A stretch of DNA of 64,000 nt from Haladaptatus cibarius D43. GTDB taxonomy: Archaea; Halobacteriota; Halobacteria; Halobacteriales; Haladaptataceae. Below are positions 8,704 to 15,499 of this stretch, in pieces (within the stretch, counting starts at the first letter, position 1; the number at the start of each line of letters is the position of its first letter). The position numbers and the translations under genes were made by a program. The DNA lies in the NCBI RefSeq assembly GCF_000710615.1, contig NZ_JDTH01000001.1, positions 62,001 to 126,000 of the forward strand, read 5' to 3'. The notes under the pieces are model-generated. The model made no database searches. It saw nothing but the letters and a program-made list of their open reading frames with translations, and was not told where the DNA came from.

Positions 8704-9563
8704 TACGTCGAACGGAGTGTAACCGGCGTTACGTCTGCGACTTCTGCGGCGGCGCGCTGGGTGACCTTCTCGTTGCATTCGCGGGCGGCGGCGTAGAGAC
8801 AGGCCGCGGCGACGCCGCTCGGATTGCGGCCGCTGACGAGATTTTGTGTTTCCGCCGCTTCGACGAATTTCGTCGCGCATCGTTCAACCGCCATCGGCAA
8901 GTCGAGCTGGCTGGCGAATCGGGGGAGATACTCGCGTGGGTCGATTGGGCCGGTCGGAAGGCCAAGTTCGCGGTTCAGTGCATCGTAAGCGACAGTCAGT
9001 TCGTCCCGTTCGGCACGTGCTTTTTCGACGACTTCGTCGAGCGTCCGCGAGACGGTTGCGGTGCGGCAAGTCGCGTAGACGGCCGCCGCGGCGAATCCTT
9101 CCAGCGAGCGACCGCGAAGTAAGTCTTCGTTTTGTGCGGATTCGAACAGTACGCAGGCTTGGTCGCGCACGTTCATGGGGAGTTGGAGCGCACCGACGAG
9201 ACGGCGAATCTCGGTGAATCCGTACACCTGATTCCGCTCGGATTTCGAGGAGATTCTGGCGCGGTTGTGTTGCCGACGCATTCGCGTTATCTGCCGTCGT
9301 TTGCGACCGGTCAATCGAACCGAACTGTCTCGATAGCCGATTTCGGTGGACAGGCCGCGGTCGTGTCGGGAACGCGTCAGCGGCGCACCGGTTCGTTTCT
9401 TGTCCGTCTCGTCGTCGCTGAACGACCGCCACTCCGGCCCGCGGTCTAAGTTGTCCTCTGCGACGACGAGGCCGCATTCGGTGCAGACGGCTTCTGCGCC
9501 GTGTTCGCGGACTCGACTTCTACATTCTGGGCACGTTTTTCCGTGTGTCTGTGTCGTACTCAT
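8685..9563 (-). CDS. tfb: Transcription initiation factor IIB
   Basis: 292 residues. TFB bridges TBP and RNA polymerase at archaeal promoters. The N-terminal zinc ribbon has Cys pairs CPEC (near residue 15) and CTEC (near 32). A B-reader-like segment with Arg-rich RLTGRKRRQITRMRRQH follows. Then come two cyclin-fold repeats, about residues 110-190 (RLVGALQLPMNVRDQACVL) and 205-290 (YLPRFASQLDLPMAVERCA). Haloarchaea encode several TFBs; this is one of them and specificity cannot be read from sequence. The stop lies inside the 3' end of the convergent minD gene. Confidence 0.96.
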   Translation of the reverse strand: MSTTQTHGKTCPECRSRVREHGAEAVCTECGLVVAEDNLDRGPEWRSFSDDETDKKRTGAPLTRSRHDRGLSTEIGYRDSSVRLTGRKRRQITRMRRQHNRARISSKSERNQVYGFTEIRRLVGALQLPMNVRDQACVLFESAQNEDLLRGRSLEGFAAAAVYATCRTATVSRTLDEVVEKARAERDELTVAYDALNRELGLPTGPIDPREYLPRFASQLDLPMAVERCATKFVEAAETQNLVSGRNPSGVAAACLYAAARECNEKVTQRAAAEVADVTPVTLRSTYHDLQR

Positions 9564-9641
9564 CTCAGTGAAAACTTCTCCCGAGATGGTATTTAAACGA
9601 GCGGAGAAATCGGGGTAAAGGAGTGGTTCGGTGGAACAGAG

Positions 9642-9660
9642 CGTACCGGTTACCGGTACG
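9642..9660. promoter_or_regulatory. 19-bp palindrome in the divergent tfb / downstream gene region
   Basis: Arms CGTACCGGT and ACCGGTACG are perfect 9-mers around a single T. It also contains a direct repeat TACCGGT-TACCGGT. It lies between the divergently transcribed tfb (start 9563) and the gene starting at 9736, about 80 bp from each, a good position for an operator. No regulator can be assigned. Confidence 0.45.
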
Positions 9661-9735
9661 TCCTCCCAGTCAGATAATTACCAAATTTGATACCTGTCAC
9701 AAACATTCAAGTCGGTGAGAAGACAAGAAGACCAT

Positions 9736-10251
9736 ATGGCGCTGTCGGATATTGCGGAAGGGTTGGAGGTGACGACCGAGCAGAGAAACCGCGGTGTCGC
9801 AACCGTGGACGACACCGGCCGAAACCTCTGCGAACGACTGGAAGCGTTTGCCAACGGCCTTCCGTGTGATGCCGACACGGCGGAAAAAATATTGGAATCT
9901 CACGCCTCCGGAACATCTGTCGGCGAAAGTGCACGTAAAAGCGGAGTCGCACCGATTACCGCGGCAAAGACGCTCCATCTACTCGGCGTACACGGCGTTT
10001 CGCCACTTCCGCCGATGGGTCACGAAATCATTCGGGATTGGCTGTCGGCCGACCTTTCTCGCTCGGAAGCGCGGGCGTTGACCGGCGCGAACGAAACCGA
10101 GTTCGCACTGGCGACGTTTATCGAAACGCACGAACCGATAGAGGGTGCGGCGGAGGTAGTCGAAGGCGCGTTAACGTTCGGCGGCGATGCCGCAGTGAGA
10201 AAGCGGGATGCGCTGGCGGAGACGATGAGCGGTGTCGGCGACTTGTTCTAA
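9736..10251 (+). CDS. Conserved haloarchaeal protein, helix-rich
   Basis: 171 residues from ATG 9736 (an upstream Met would add seven). All-helical and soluble by inspection. Central segment AEKILESHASGTSVGESARKSG then VAPITAAKTLHLLGVHGV resembles a helix-turn-helix (S-V-G-E-S-A ... T-A-A-K-T-L), so DNA binding is possible. The C-terminal half (LSRSEARALTGANETEFALATF) resembles a second helical bundle. It is divergent from tfb with a palindrome between them, and I believe the neighbourhood is conserved in haloarchaea (perhaps DUF7858). Function unknown. Confidence 0.75.
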   Translation: MALSDIAEGLEVTTEQRNRGVATVDDTGRNLCERLEAFANGLPCDADTAEKILESHASGTSVGESARKSGVAPITAAKTLHLLGVHGVSPLPPMGHEIIRDWLSADLSRSEARALTGANETEFALATFIETHEPIEGAAEVVEGALTFGGDAAVRKRDALAETMSGVGDLF

Positions 10252-10290
10252 TCCGAAGCGCAGAGAATCGTTTCGTCGGTTATCATTTTT

Positions 10291-10317
10291 TAATCGTCGA
10301 TTGACAATCGACGATTA
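10291..10317. terminator. Bidirectional hairpin between convergent genes
   Basis: Perfect 12-bp arms TAATCGTCGATT / AATCGACGATTA around GAC. It sits between the + gene ending at 10251 and the - gene whose stop codon (10315-10317) lies in the arm. A T-run (10285-10290) precedes it on the + strand. The placement suggests a shared transcription end. Confidence 0.5.
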
Positions 10318-11097
10318 CGAAAGCGATTCCGGCAAATAGTCGTTCGGGTCAATGTCTAGGAGACTGTCTTCAGGAAACTCGATGGCGAGCGACGTGTCGA
10401 AGACGATTTCGGCAGCGAGCGCGACAGCAGGTGAGAACGACGTATCGAGGTCGGGAGCACTCGCCGGAGCGTTTTCGGTGGAAGTCGTTTCGCTCGGCGG
10501 AATTGCCAGTTCGTCGGTGAGTGGATGGTCACCGTCCGCTCCTGCACGATTGGCGATGACAGTGTCCGCACTCGTCCCAAGGTCGGCCAATCTGCCACGC
10601 ATGGCTTGCACAGCGTCCGAACCATAACGAGACGCGGGCGCAACCAGTGCGATGGAATCGGCGGCATTTACCGCCGCAACGGCCTGATTCGACGCGACTG
10701 GCGGCGTATCGATGAGAACGTGGTCAAACCGATTCGCCGCGGTTTCGACGAGCGTTTCGAATCGCTTTGCCGCATCAACTGTCTTCGCGCGTGCGAGTCG
10801 TTCGAACGGTGCGTACACCGGACAGAGCGCGAGTCGCCCGGGCGTTTCGACAGGGTGGTCGATGAGCGCCTCGTTCAGTTCGTCCTCGTCAGGGTCGATC
10901 TCGCCGTCGGCCAGAAGCGCGGTGAGGTCGGTGTCGATACGCCCGGGAACGTGGCGGGCCAAGCCTTGCGTGGCGAACGCGGCGTCGAAAATTGCTACGT
11001 CGCGGCCAGCGTGTGTGAGGATGGCCCCAAGTTCGACGCAGAGGCGTGTCGTTCCTGCTCCGCCAGTTGCACCGACAAATGCGGTAGTTCGTTTCAC
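10315..11097 (-). CDS. MinD/ParA-like protein with a lysine-less P-loop
   Basis: 260 residues from GTG 11097. The track frame runs further up, but it overlaps the HIT gene, and VKRTTAF is where the P-loop NTPase fold begins. The canonical KGGxGKT is replaced by TGGAGTT (residues 11-17), so both catalytic/signature lysines are Thr. Other fold landmarks persist: switch-like IFDAAFATQGLARHVPG and Walker-B-like HVLIDTPPVASNQAVAA. Degenerate Walker A sites are known in CpaE/TadZ-like MinD relatives that act as localisation platforms. It may bind ATP weakly or not at all. It starts 47 bp downstream of the HIT gene on the same strand. Confidence 0.8.
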   Translation of the reverse strand: MKRTTAFVGATGGAGTTRLCVELGAILTHAGRDVAIFDAAFATQGLARHVPGRIDTDLTALLADGEIDPDEDELNEALIDHPVETPGRLALCPVYAPFERLARAKTVDAAKRFETLVETAANRFDHVLIDTPPVASNQAVAAVNAADSIALVAPASRYGSDAVQAMRGRLADLGTSADTVIANRAGADGDHPLTDELAIPPSETTSTENAPASAPDLDTSFSPAVALAAEIVFDTSLAIEFPEDSLLDIDPNDYLPESLS

Positions 11098-11143
11098 GGG
11101 TCTACCGCGGAATAGATTCGTGCTGGTATAAAAAATCTGGGAG

Positions 11144-11569
11144 TTACCGGGCGTCGGCGATGTCACCGGCGATTTCATCCAGTTCATCGTCGGAGAGGTC
11201 GGGCGTGCTTCCCGCGATGGCGTGAATCGGGTTGCCGCCGTCGCCGTCGAATCGAGGGATAATGTGTGCGTGAACGTGCGGAACTTCCTGTCCGGCCGCC
11301 TCGCCATTGTTGAACGCGACGTTGCTCGCGTCGGCATCAACCGCGTCCTCGACTGCGGGCGTGAGTCGGTGAAGCACCGAAAACAGGTCGCTGGCGGTAT
11401 CTTCGGGCACATCGGAAAGCGTTTCGTGATGAGTCTTCGGAATGACGAGCGTGTGGCCCGGCGCGAGGGGATTCACGTCGAGGAACGCGAACACGGTGTC
11501 GTCCTCGTAGACGGTCTTGCTCGGGATGTCGCCTGCGACGATTTGGCAGAAGATGCAGTCGTTGGCCAT
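11144..11569 (-). CDS. HIT-family nucleotide hydrolase
   Basis: 141 residues. The histidine-triad signature HVHAH is at residues 98-102, and the N-terminal CIFCQIVAGDIPS segment with its Cys pair is typical of the Hint/PKCI-like branch, which hydrolyses nucleoside phosphoramidates or AMP conjugates. Length and motif order are normal for the family. It is upstream of the lysine-less MinD-like gene with a 46-bp gap. Confidence 0.93.
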   Translation of the reverse strand: MANDCIFCQIVAGDIPSKTVYEDDTVFAFLDVNPLAPGHTLVIPKTHHETLSDVPEDTASDLFSVLHRLTPAVEDAVDADASNVAFNNGEAAGQEVPHVHAHIIPRFDGDGGNPIHAIAGSTPDLSDDELDEIAGDIADAR

Positions 11570-11645
11570 GCTCGTCTAGTTGTGAGACGGCATGATGAAA
11601 GTTGAGGCTTCGTGAGGACGAGAGACGAGAAAGGGAAGCGCTGAT

Positions 11646-12041
11646 TTATTCCCGCAGTTGGAGCAGTTGCCGACGCCGCGATTCGATGTCGAAGTTGGGT
11701 TCGAGTTCCGGGTCGTCCGCAAGTCTGTCAAGGACGAGCAGTGGGTCAACCCCGGCCGCTTCCACCCTGTCGAGCAGGGCGTCGATGTGTTGACGGTGAA
11801 GGGCCAGCGACGAAAGGAGCGCGGTGGCAATCGCCATCGCGGCGGCGGCATCCTTCTCTTTCGGAAGCACGTCGCTTATCGTGGTGAAATCGGTGAGTTC
11901 GGCATCTGGATTTTCGACTGATTCAAGTTGGAGGCAGTGTGGACAGAGGAGTACTGAAGACGGTTTGCCGGGCACATCCTCGCGGAGTGCAGATGGAACG
12001 GTAAACGGAAGTCGTTCCTCTCCGCAGTCGGGGCACGTCAT
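11646..12041 (-). CDS. Zinc-ribbon protein of unknown function (DUF6276-like)
   Basis: 131 residues from ATG 12041, chosen because it puts the first zinc knuckle at MTCPDCG. A second knuckle LLCPHCLQ follows near residue 33, together a probable four-Cys zinc ribbon. The remainder is helical, Ala/Leu/Asp-rich (AAAAMAIATALLSSLALHRQ) and ends with RRRQLLQLRE. Haloarchaeal homologs are, I believe, grouped as DUF6276. No enzymatic motif is seen. Confidence 0.75.
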   Translation of the reverse strand: MTCPDCGEERLPFTVPSALREDVPGKPSSVLLCPHCLQLESVENPDAELTDFTTISDVLPKEKDAAAAMAIATALLSSLALHRQHIDALLDRVEAAGVDPLLVLDRLADDPELEPNFDIESRRRQLLQLRE

Positions 12042-12093
12042 AGATGAACGTAGAATCCCTTTGTTGAAAAATCTACTAGTTCCCACCCTGATA

Positions 12094-12750
12094 CTATCGG
12101 GTCGGCGGCGGTGTCTTGGTGCCGTCCTCTCCCTCGTCGGTTACGTTGATGGGGATTCCACTTTCGCTGTTTTCGCCGAATCCGGCACTGAGGACACGGG
12201 TCAAGGCATCCTCGACGGATTCGTCAGTTTCAGTGAACTGGTCGGGGTCGACTTCCACGACGAATCCGGTTGTGATGTTCGGTGCGGTGGGCAAAAACAG
12301 TAGTTCGCGTCCATCGTCGGTTTTCTTTCCAGTTTTGAAGGCGGTCATCCGCATCCCTTCCCACGTCTCGATTTTGACTGGTTTCTGGAGTTGGTTGGTG
12401 TCAGAAAGAGCGGTTTCTGCGGCCATTTTGGACGCATTGTAGACGATTCGGAGGCCCGGAAGTTGATTCATCGCGCCGTCGATGGCGTTTTCGACGATGC
12501 CACCGACGGTCGTTCGCATGAGATATCCCATGCTTAGCACGAGCATCGAAAACACCGTGAGCACAATGCCGACGCGAATGAGACTCCCGGGAATAGTCAG
12601 TATTCCTTCAATAACGGTGTAATCCGAAATATCCACCAAAAACGGCAAGCCAGCGATTTTCAGGAACATCCATGCGACGATGTACGCAGTGACCAGTAAC
12701 GGGGCGAGAACAATGAGACCACTTCCGGCGTCACGCTTCCACGAAGACAT
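12094..12750 (-). CDS. DUF502 membrane protein
   Basis: 218 residues from ATG 12750 (MSSWKRDAGSG). Two transmembrane helices near the N-terminus (GLIVLAPLLVTAYIVAWMFL, and a second around IRVGIVLTVFSMLVLSMGYL) are followed by a soluble domain with GLRIVYNASKMAAE and ELLFLPTAPNITTGFVVEV, the DUF502 signature region. The C-terminus is acidic and Pro-rich. DUF502 proteins are widespread in bacteria and haloarchaea, with no agreed function. A TATA-like ATATAAA sits just upstream on the minus strand (around 12775). Confidence 0.88.
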   Translation of the reverse strand: MSSWKRDAGSGLIVLAPLLVTAYIVAWMFLKIAGLPFLVDISDYTVIEGILTIPGSLIRVGIVLTVFSMLVLSMGYLMRTTVGGIVENAIDGAMNQLPGLRIVYNASKMAAETALSDTNQLQKPVKIETWEGMRMTAFKTGKKTDDGRELLFLPTAPNITTGFVVEVDPDQFTETDESVEDALTRVLSAGFGENSESGIPINVTDEGEDGTKTPPPTR

Positions 12751-12800
12751 TTGTGTGTAGCATACGAGTGCAGGAATATAAACCAGTTGCAACGTTTCCG

Positions 12801-13631
12801 TTATCGACCGAGCACTGCGCGGGCCGCGAACAGCAGGTTTTCTTTGCGTTCCATAACGCGACGGTAGAAGTAGGACATCCATTTGCCGCCGTAGGGAACG
12901 TACTGCCAGACTTCGTACTCCTCCGCGAGTTCGTACTGGGCGTCCTCGCGCACGCCCATCAGCATCTGAATTTCGAAATCGGTACCGTACTCGTCGTGGA
13001 GTTCCTTCGCGTACTCTATCATCGCCGGGTCGTGACTGCCGACAGCGATACCGTCCTCGAACTCCTGAAACATGTATTCGAGGTACTCGCGGTACACTGC
13101 ATCGACCTTCGCTTTGTCTTTGTACGCGATTTCCTTCGGTTCGTCGTAGGCACCCTTGACCAGTCGAACCTTGCCGGGGAGGGAAGCGAGTCGTTCGAGG
13201 TCGTCTTCCGTGCGCTTTAGATTCGCTTGGATACAGACGCCGACGCCGCCGTCGTGTTCGCGGGTCAACTGCTCGAACACGTCCAAGGTCGCGTCCGTCG
13301 TGTCGTGATCTTCCATATCAATCCAGACGAACGTGTCGTTCGCGGCGTCCGCGATGCGTTCCATATTTTCCCGGAAGACGTGCGTGCCGATGTCGAGTCC
13401 GACCTGCGATGGCTTGACTGAAACGCAGGCGCAAAGGTCGGAACGGTCGATGTCTTCGAGCAGTCGAATGTACACTTCGGCGTCCTCGTCCGCCGGTTTT
13501 CGATTCTGATAATGCTCGCCGAGAAGGTTGAGAATGACGTTGACGTTTCGCTGATTGAGTTCCTGCGTATGTTCGAGCGCCTCCGCCGGAGTTTCTCCCG
13601 CGACGAACCGACTGGCAATCGGAGGTATCAT
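12801..13631 (-). CDS. Proline dehydrogenase
   Basis: 276 residues, monofunctional PRODH size. FAD-dependent oxidation of proline to pyrroline-5-carboxylate, the first step of proline use as carbon and nitrogen. The TIM-barrel features include VSVKPSQVGLDIG, FVWIDMEDHDTTDAT, VGVCIQANLKRTEDDL, VRLVKGAYDEP and the C-terminal RRVMERKENLLFA. The YRR and KGAY elements are substrate/flavin contacts in PutA. No P5C dehydrogenase gene is adjacent. It is transcribed away from carS from a shared promoter region. Confidence 0.93.
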   Translation of the reverse strand: MIPPIASRFVAGETPAEALEHTQELNQRNVNVILNLLGEHYQNRKPADEDAEVYIRLLEDIDRSDLCACVSVKPSQVGLDIGTHVFRENMERIADAANDTFVWIDMEDHDTTDATLDVFEQLTREHDGGVGVCIQANLKRTEDDLERLASLPGKVRLVKGAYDEPKEIAYKDKAKVDAVYREYLEYMFQEFEDGIAVGSHDPAMIEYAKELHDEYGTDFEIQMLMGVREDAQYELAEEYEVWQYVPYGGKWMSYFYRRVMERKENLLFAARAVLGR

Positions 13632-13659
13632 ATCTCGGGATTTGCACCCCCGTGCCTTA

Positions 13660-13674
13660 GGGTTATATATACCC
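13660..13674. promoter_or_regulatory. Near-palindromic TATA element between divergent genes
   Basis: GGGTTATATATACCC reads almost the same on both strands. It lies 29 bp upstream of the proline dehydrogenase start and 46 bp upstream of carS, so it could serve as a TATA box in both directions. Confidence 0.5.
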
Positions 13675-13720
13675 GCGCCAGACCGTCGGTTCTTAAGACC
13701 CGGGGAGTTTCTGTCTCGAT

Positions 13721-14287
13721 ATGGATATACTCGGCGTGGATATTTTCGATTTCGGCGTCCTCATCGTCGCGGTGTGGGCAATGTTGCCCGCGTACGTGCC
13801 GAACAATGTAGCAGTGGTTGCGGGCGGTGGCGCACCCATCGACGGAGGACGGACGTGGAACGGAGAACGACTCCTCGGTGACGGAAAGACGTGGCGCGGC
13901 ACCATCGCCGGAGTCGCAGTCGGTGCACTGCTCGCCCTCGGATTGAACGTCATAAATGGAACGGCGGCGGACGTTCTGAATGTCTCACTGCCGGAATTTC
14001 CCGCGGCCGTCATGGTCGCAATGCCGCTCGGTGCGATGCTCGGCGATATGGGGGCGTCCTTCCTAAAGCGTCGAACTGGACGAAAACGCGGCGCGGCGTT
14101 TCCGGGCGTTGACCAGTTGGACTTCGTCGTGATGGCGCTCTTGCTCACGTCGCTCGCTGCGCCGGGGTGGACGTTGAAGACGTTTACCCTTCCAGTACTC
14201 ACTGTGGTCGTCGTGGTGACGCCGTTCTTGCATCTGACGACGAACATGCTCGCGTACATGCTCGGGTTGAAGAACGAACCGTGGTAG
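13721..14287 (+). CDS. carS: CDP-2,3-bis-(O-geranylgeranyl)-sn-glycerol synthase
   Basis: 188 residues. CTP-dependent formation of CDP-archaeol, the branch point for archaeal phospholipid head groups; an integral membrane enzyme. Hydrophobic helices alternate with the conserved cytoplasmic GDGKTWRG loop (residues about 53-60) and the GDMGASFLKRRTGRKRG segment (about 108-124), followed by the PGVDQLDF motif; these Asp-rich loops bind Mg and CTP. The length fits the archaeal family. Followed 48 bp later by pyrE on the same strand. Confidence 0.95.
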   Translation: MDILGVDIFDFGVLIVAVWAMLPAYVPNNVAVVAGGGAPIDGGRTWNGERLLGDGKTWRGTIAGVAVGALLALGLNVINGTAADVLNVSLPEFPAAVMVAMPLGAMLGDMGASFLKRRTGRKRGAAFPGVDQLDFVVMALLLTSLAAPGWTLKTFTLPVLTVVVVVTPFLHLTTNMLAYMLGLKNEPW

Positions 14288-14335
14288 CGACCGCAAAAAA
14301 CTACTTTTAACCCACCTCCCCGCCCGTTGTCGCAC

Positions 14336-14851
14336 ATGGCGAATCAGGAACTCATCGCGGCCCTGCGCTCGGCGGACGCCGTCCAGTACGGCGAATTCGA
14401 ACTCTCGCACGGCGGAACGAGCAGTTATTACGTAGATAAATACCTGTTCGAAACCGACCCGGACTGCCTCGAACTCATCGCGGAAGCCTTCGCGGAGCAA
14501 CTGGGAGAAACGAAACTCGCGGGAGTCGCCCTCGGTGCAGTTCCACTCGTGGCTGTCACGAGCGTCGAGACGGGCAATCCCTACGTCATCGCGCGAAAAC
14601 AGAAAAAGGAGTACGGCACGGCGAACCTCGTAGAAGGTCGATTAGAAGAGGGTGAAGAAGTCGTCGTCCTCGAAGACATCGTGACGACGGGCCAGAGCGC
14701 GGTTGACGCCGTGGAAGCCCTCCGAGATGCAGGTGCAGAGGTGAACAGAATTCTCGTCGTCGTGGACAGGGAGGAAGGCGGCAGGGAGAATTTGGAAGAC
14801 GCAGGTGTGGAGATGGAAGCGCTTATTTCCGCCTCTGATTTGCTTGAATAG
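14336..14851 (+). CDS. pyrE: Orotate phosphoribosyltransferase
   Basis: 171 residues from ATG 14336 (an in-frame TTG at 14327 is less likely). Converts orotate and PRPP to OMP in pyrimidine synthesis. Motifs: [16 protein letters not shown] near the N-terminus, the flexible-loop [16 protein letters not shown], and the PRPP-binding stretch [18 protein letters not shown]. An ACTTTTAA TATA-like box lies at 14302-14309, giving a short leader. Pathway assignment is firm. Confidence 0.95.
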   Translation: MANQELIAALRSADAVQYGEFELSHGGTSSYYVDKYLFETDPDCLELIAEAFAEQLGETKLAGVALGAVPLVAVTSVETGNPYVIARKQKKEYGTANLVEGRLEEGEEVVVLEDIVTTGQSAVDAVEALRDAGAEVNRILVVVDREEGGRENLEDAGVEMEALISASDLLE

Positions 14852-14904
14852 GAAGAGTAGGGAATCGAGGGTGTCTCTTGTTTTGAAATCGACTGTCGTT
14901 CTTG

Positions 14905-15147
14905 GCGCGCGAAGGTGAACCGTCAGGTTCGCCCGCGCGAGGTCTTCGTGAGCGGAGCGAACGAATGGCGCGTCGGAGCTTGTCTCCGACGATGGATGAC
15001 TGAGGAACGGAGTGACGAAGGAGACGATTGGGGAGGATGTGGCGAACGAGATTTCTCCGAAATCTCGATTGCGAGTAGCGCGGAACGCAGTTCCGCGGAC
15101 AGTTGAGCGGCGAAGCCGCGAAACGACGGTGGAACCGCGAGCGCGGT
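14905..15147. repeat. Array of about six short hairpins in a 650-bp gene-free gap
   Basis: Between pyrE and thrS. Successive inverted repeats: 14905-14939 (imperfect, GTGAACC/GGTTCGC inside GCGCG/CGCGC-type arms); 14971-14978/14984-14991 (8 bp perfect); 15047-15055/15059-15067 (9 bp perfect, 3-nt loop); 15079-15086/15090-15097 (8 bp perfect); 15107-15111/15115-15119 (5 bp); 15134-15138/15143-15147 (5 bp). The loops are short and the linkers between stems are also short. No credible ORF is present. It could be a folded RNA, a decayed palindromic repeat or a processing/termination region. Confidence 0.6.
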
Positions 15148-15304
15148 GCGGTTGCGGTCTGATTGGAGACGTGATTTGCGGACGGCACCGAACAAAACCA
15201 TACCAAACAGCGAGAGAACACAATCAACACGAAGCACACTCCAAATCCGCACAAAATATAAATACCATCCCAGAACTACTATTCTGATAAGCAACACGAT
15301 GTTG

Positions 15305-15415
15305 GGTGACTGCTTTACACGCCGGGTTCTCGCCCGCTAACCTAGTCACCACCATCGTCGTTTTCCCGCCCGCTTTTGACACGCGGAGCGATGTGTCCGC
15401 GAATAACTTCGCGGA
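15305..15415 (+). promoter_or_regulatory. Structured leader upstream of thrS with mutually exclusive hairpins
   Basis: A TATA-like AAATATAAATACC lies near 15255. The first stem pairs 15305-15311 with 15344-15350 (7 bp perfect), with an inner CGGG/CCCG stem. Further on, TCCGCG at 15396-15401 can pair either with CGCGGA (15382-15387) or, as TCCGCGA at 15396-15402, with TCGCGGA (15409-15415). The two pairings cannot coexist. The arrangement is suggestive of a leader switch for threonyl-tRNA synthetase, but it is inferred from base pairing alone. Confidence 0.4.
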
Positions 15416-15499
15416 TGCACCGCAGATTTCGCGTCCGGGTGTCTGTTGCGCACTCGAATGGGAAGCAGGGCAGTCAAGAAATACTCATCAGTTACAACC

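Noticed and set aside
10315-11412. 365-residue version of the MinD-like protein
   Set aside because: The extra part overlaps the HIT gene in the same strand and is low-complexity; GTG 11097 fits the P-loop fold.
14905-15147. CRISPR array
   Set aside because: Stems differ from each other; there is no constant repeat with variable spacers.
14642-15297. Several long overlapping open frames in the pyrE-thrS gap
   Set aside because: All overlap the hairpin chain, have biased Ser/Arg-rich composition, and none resembles a protein family.
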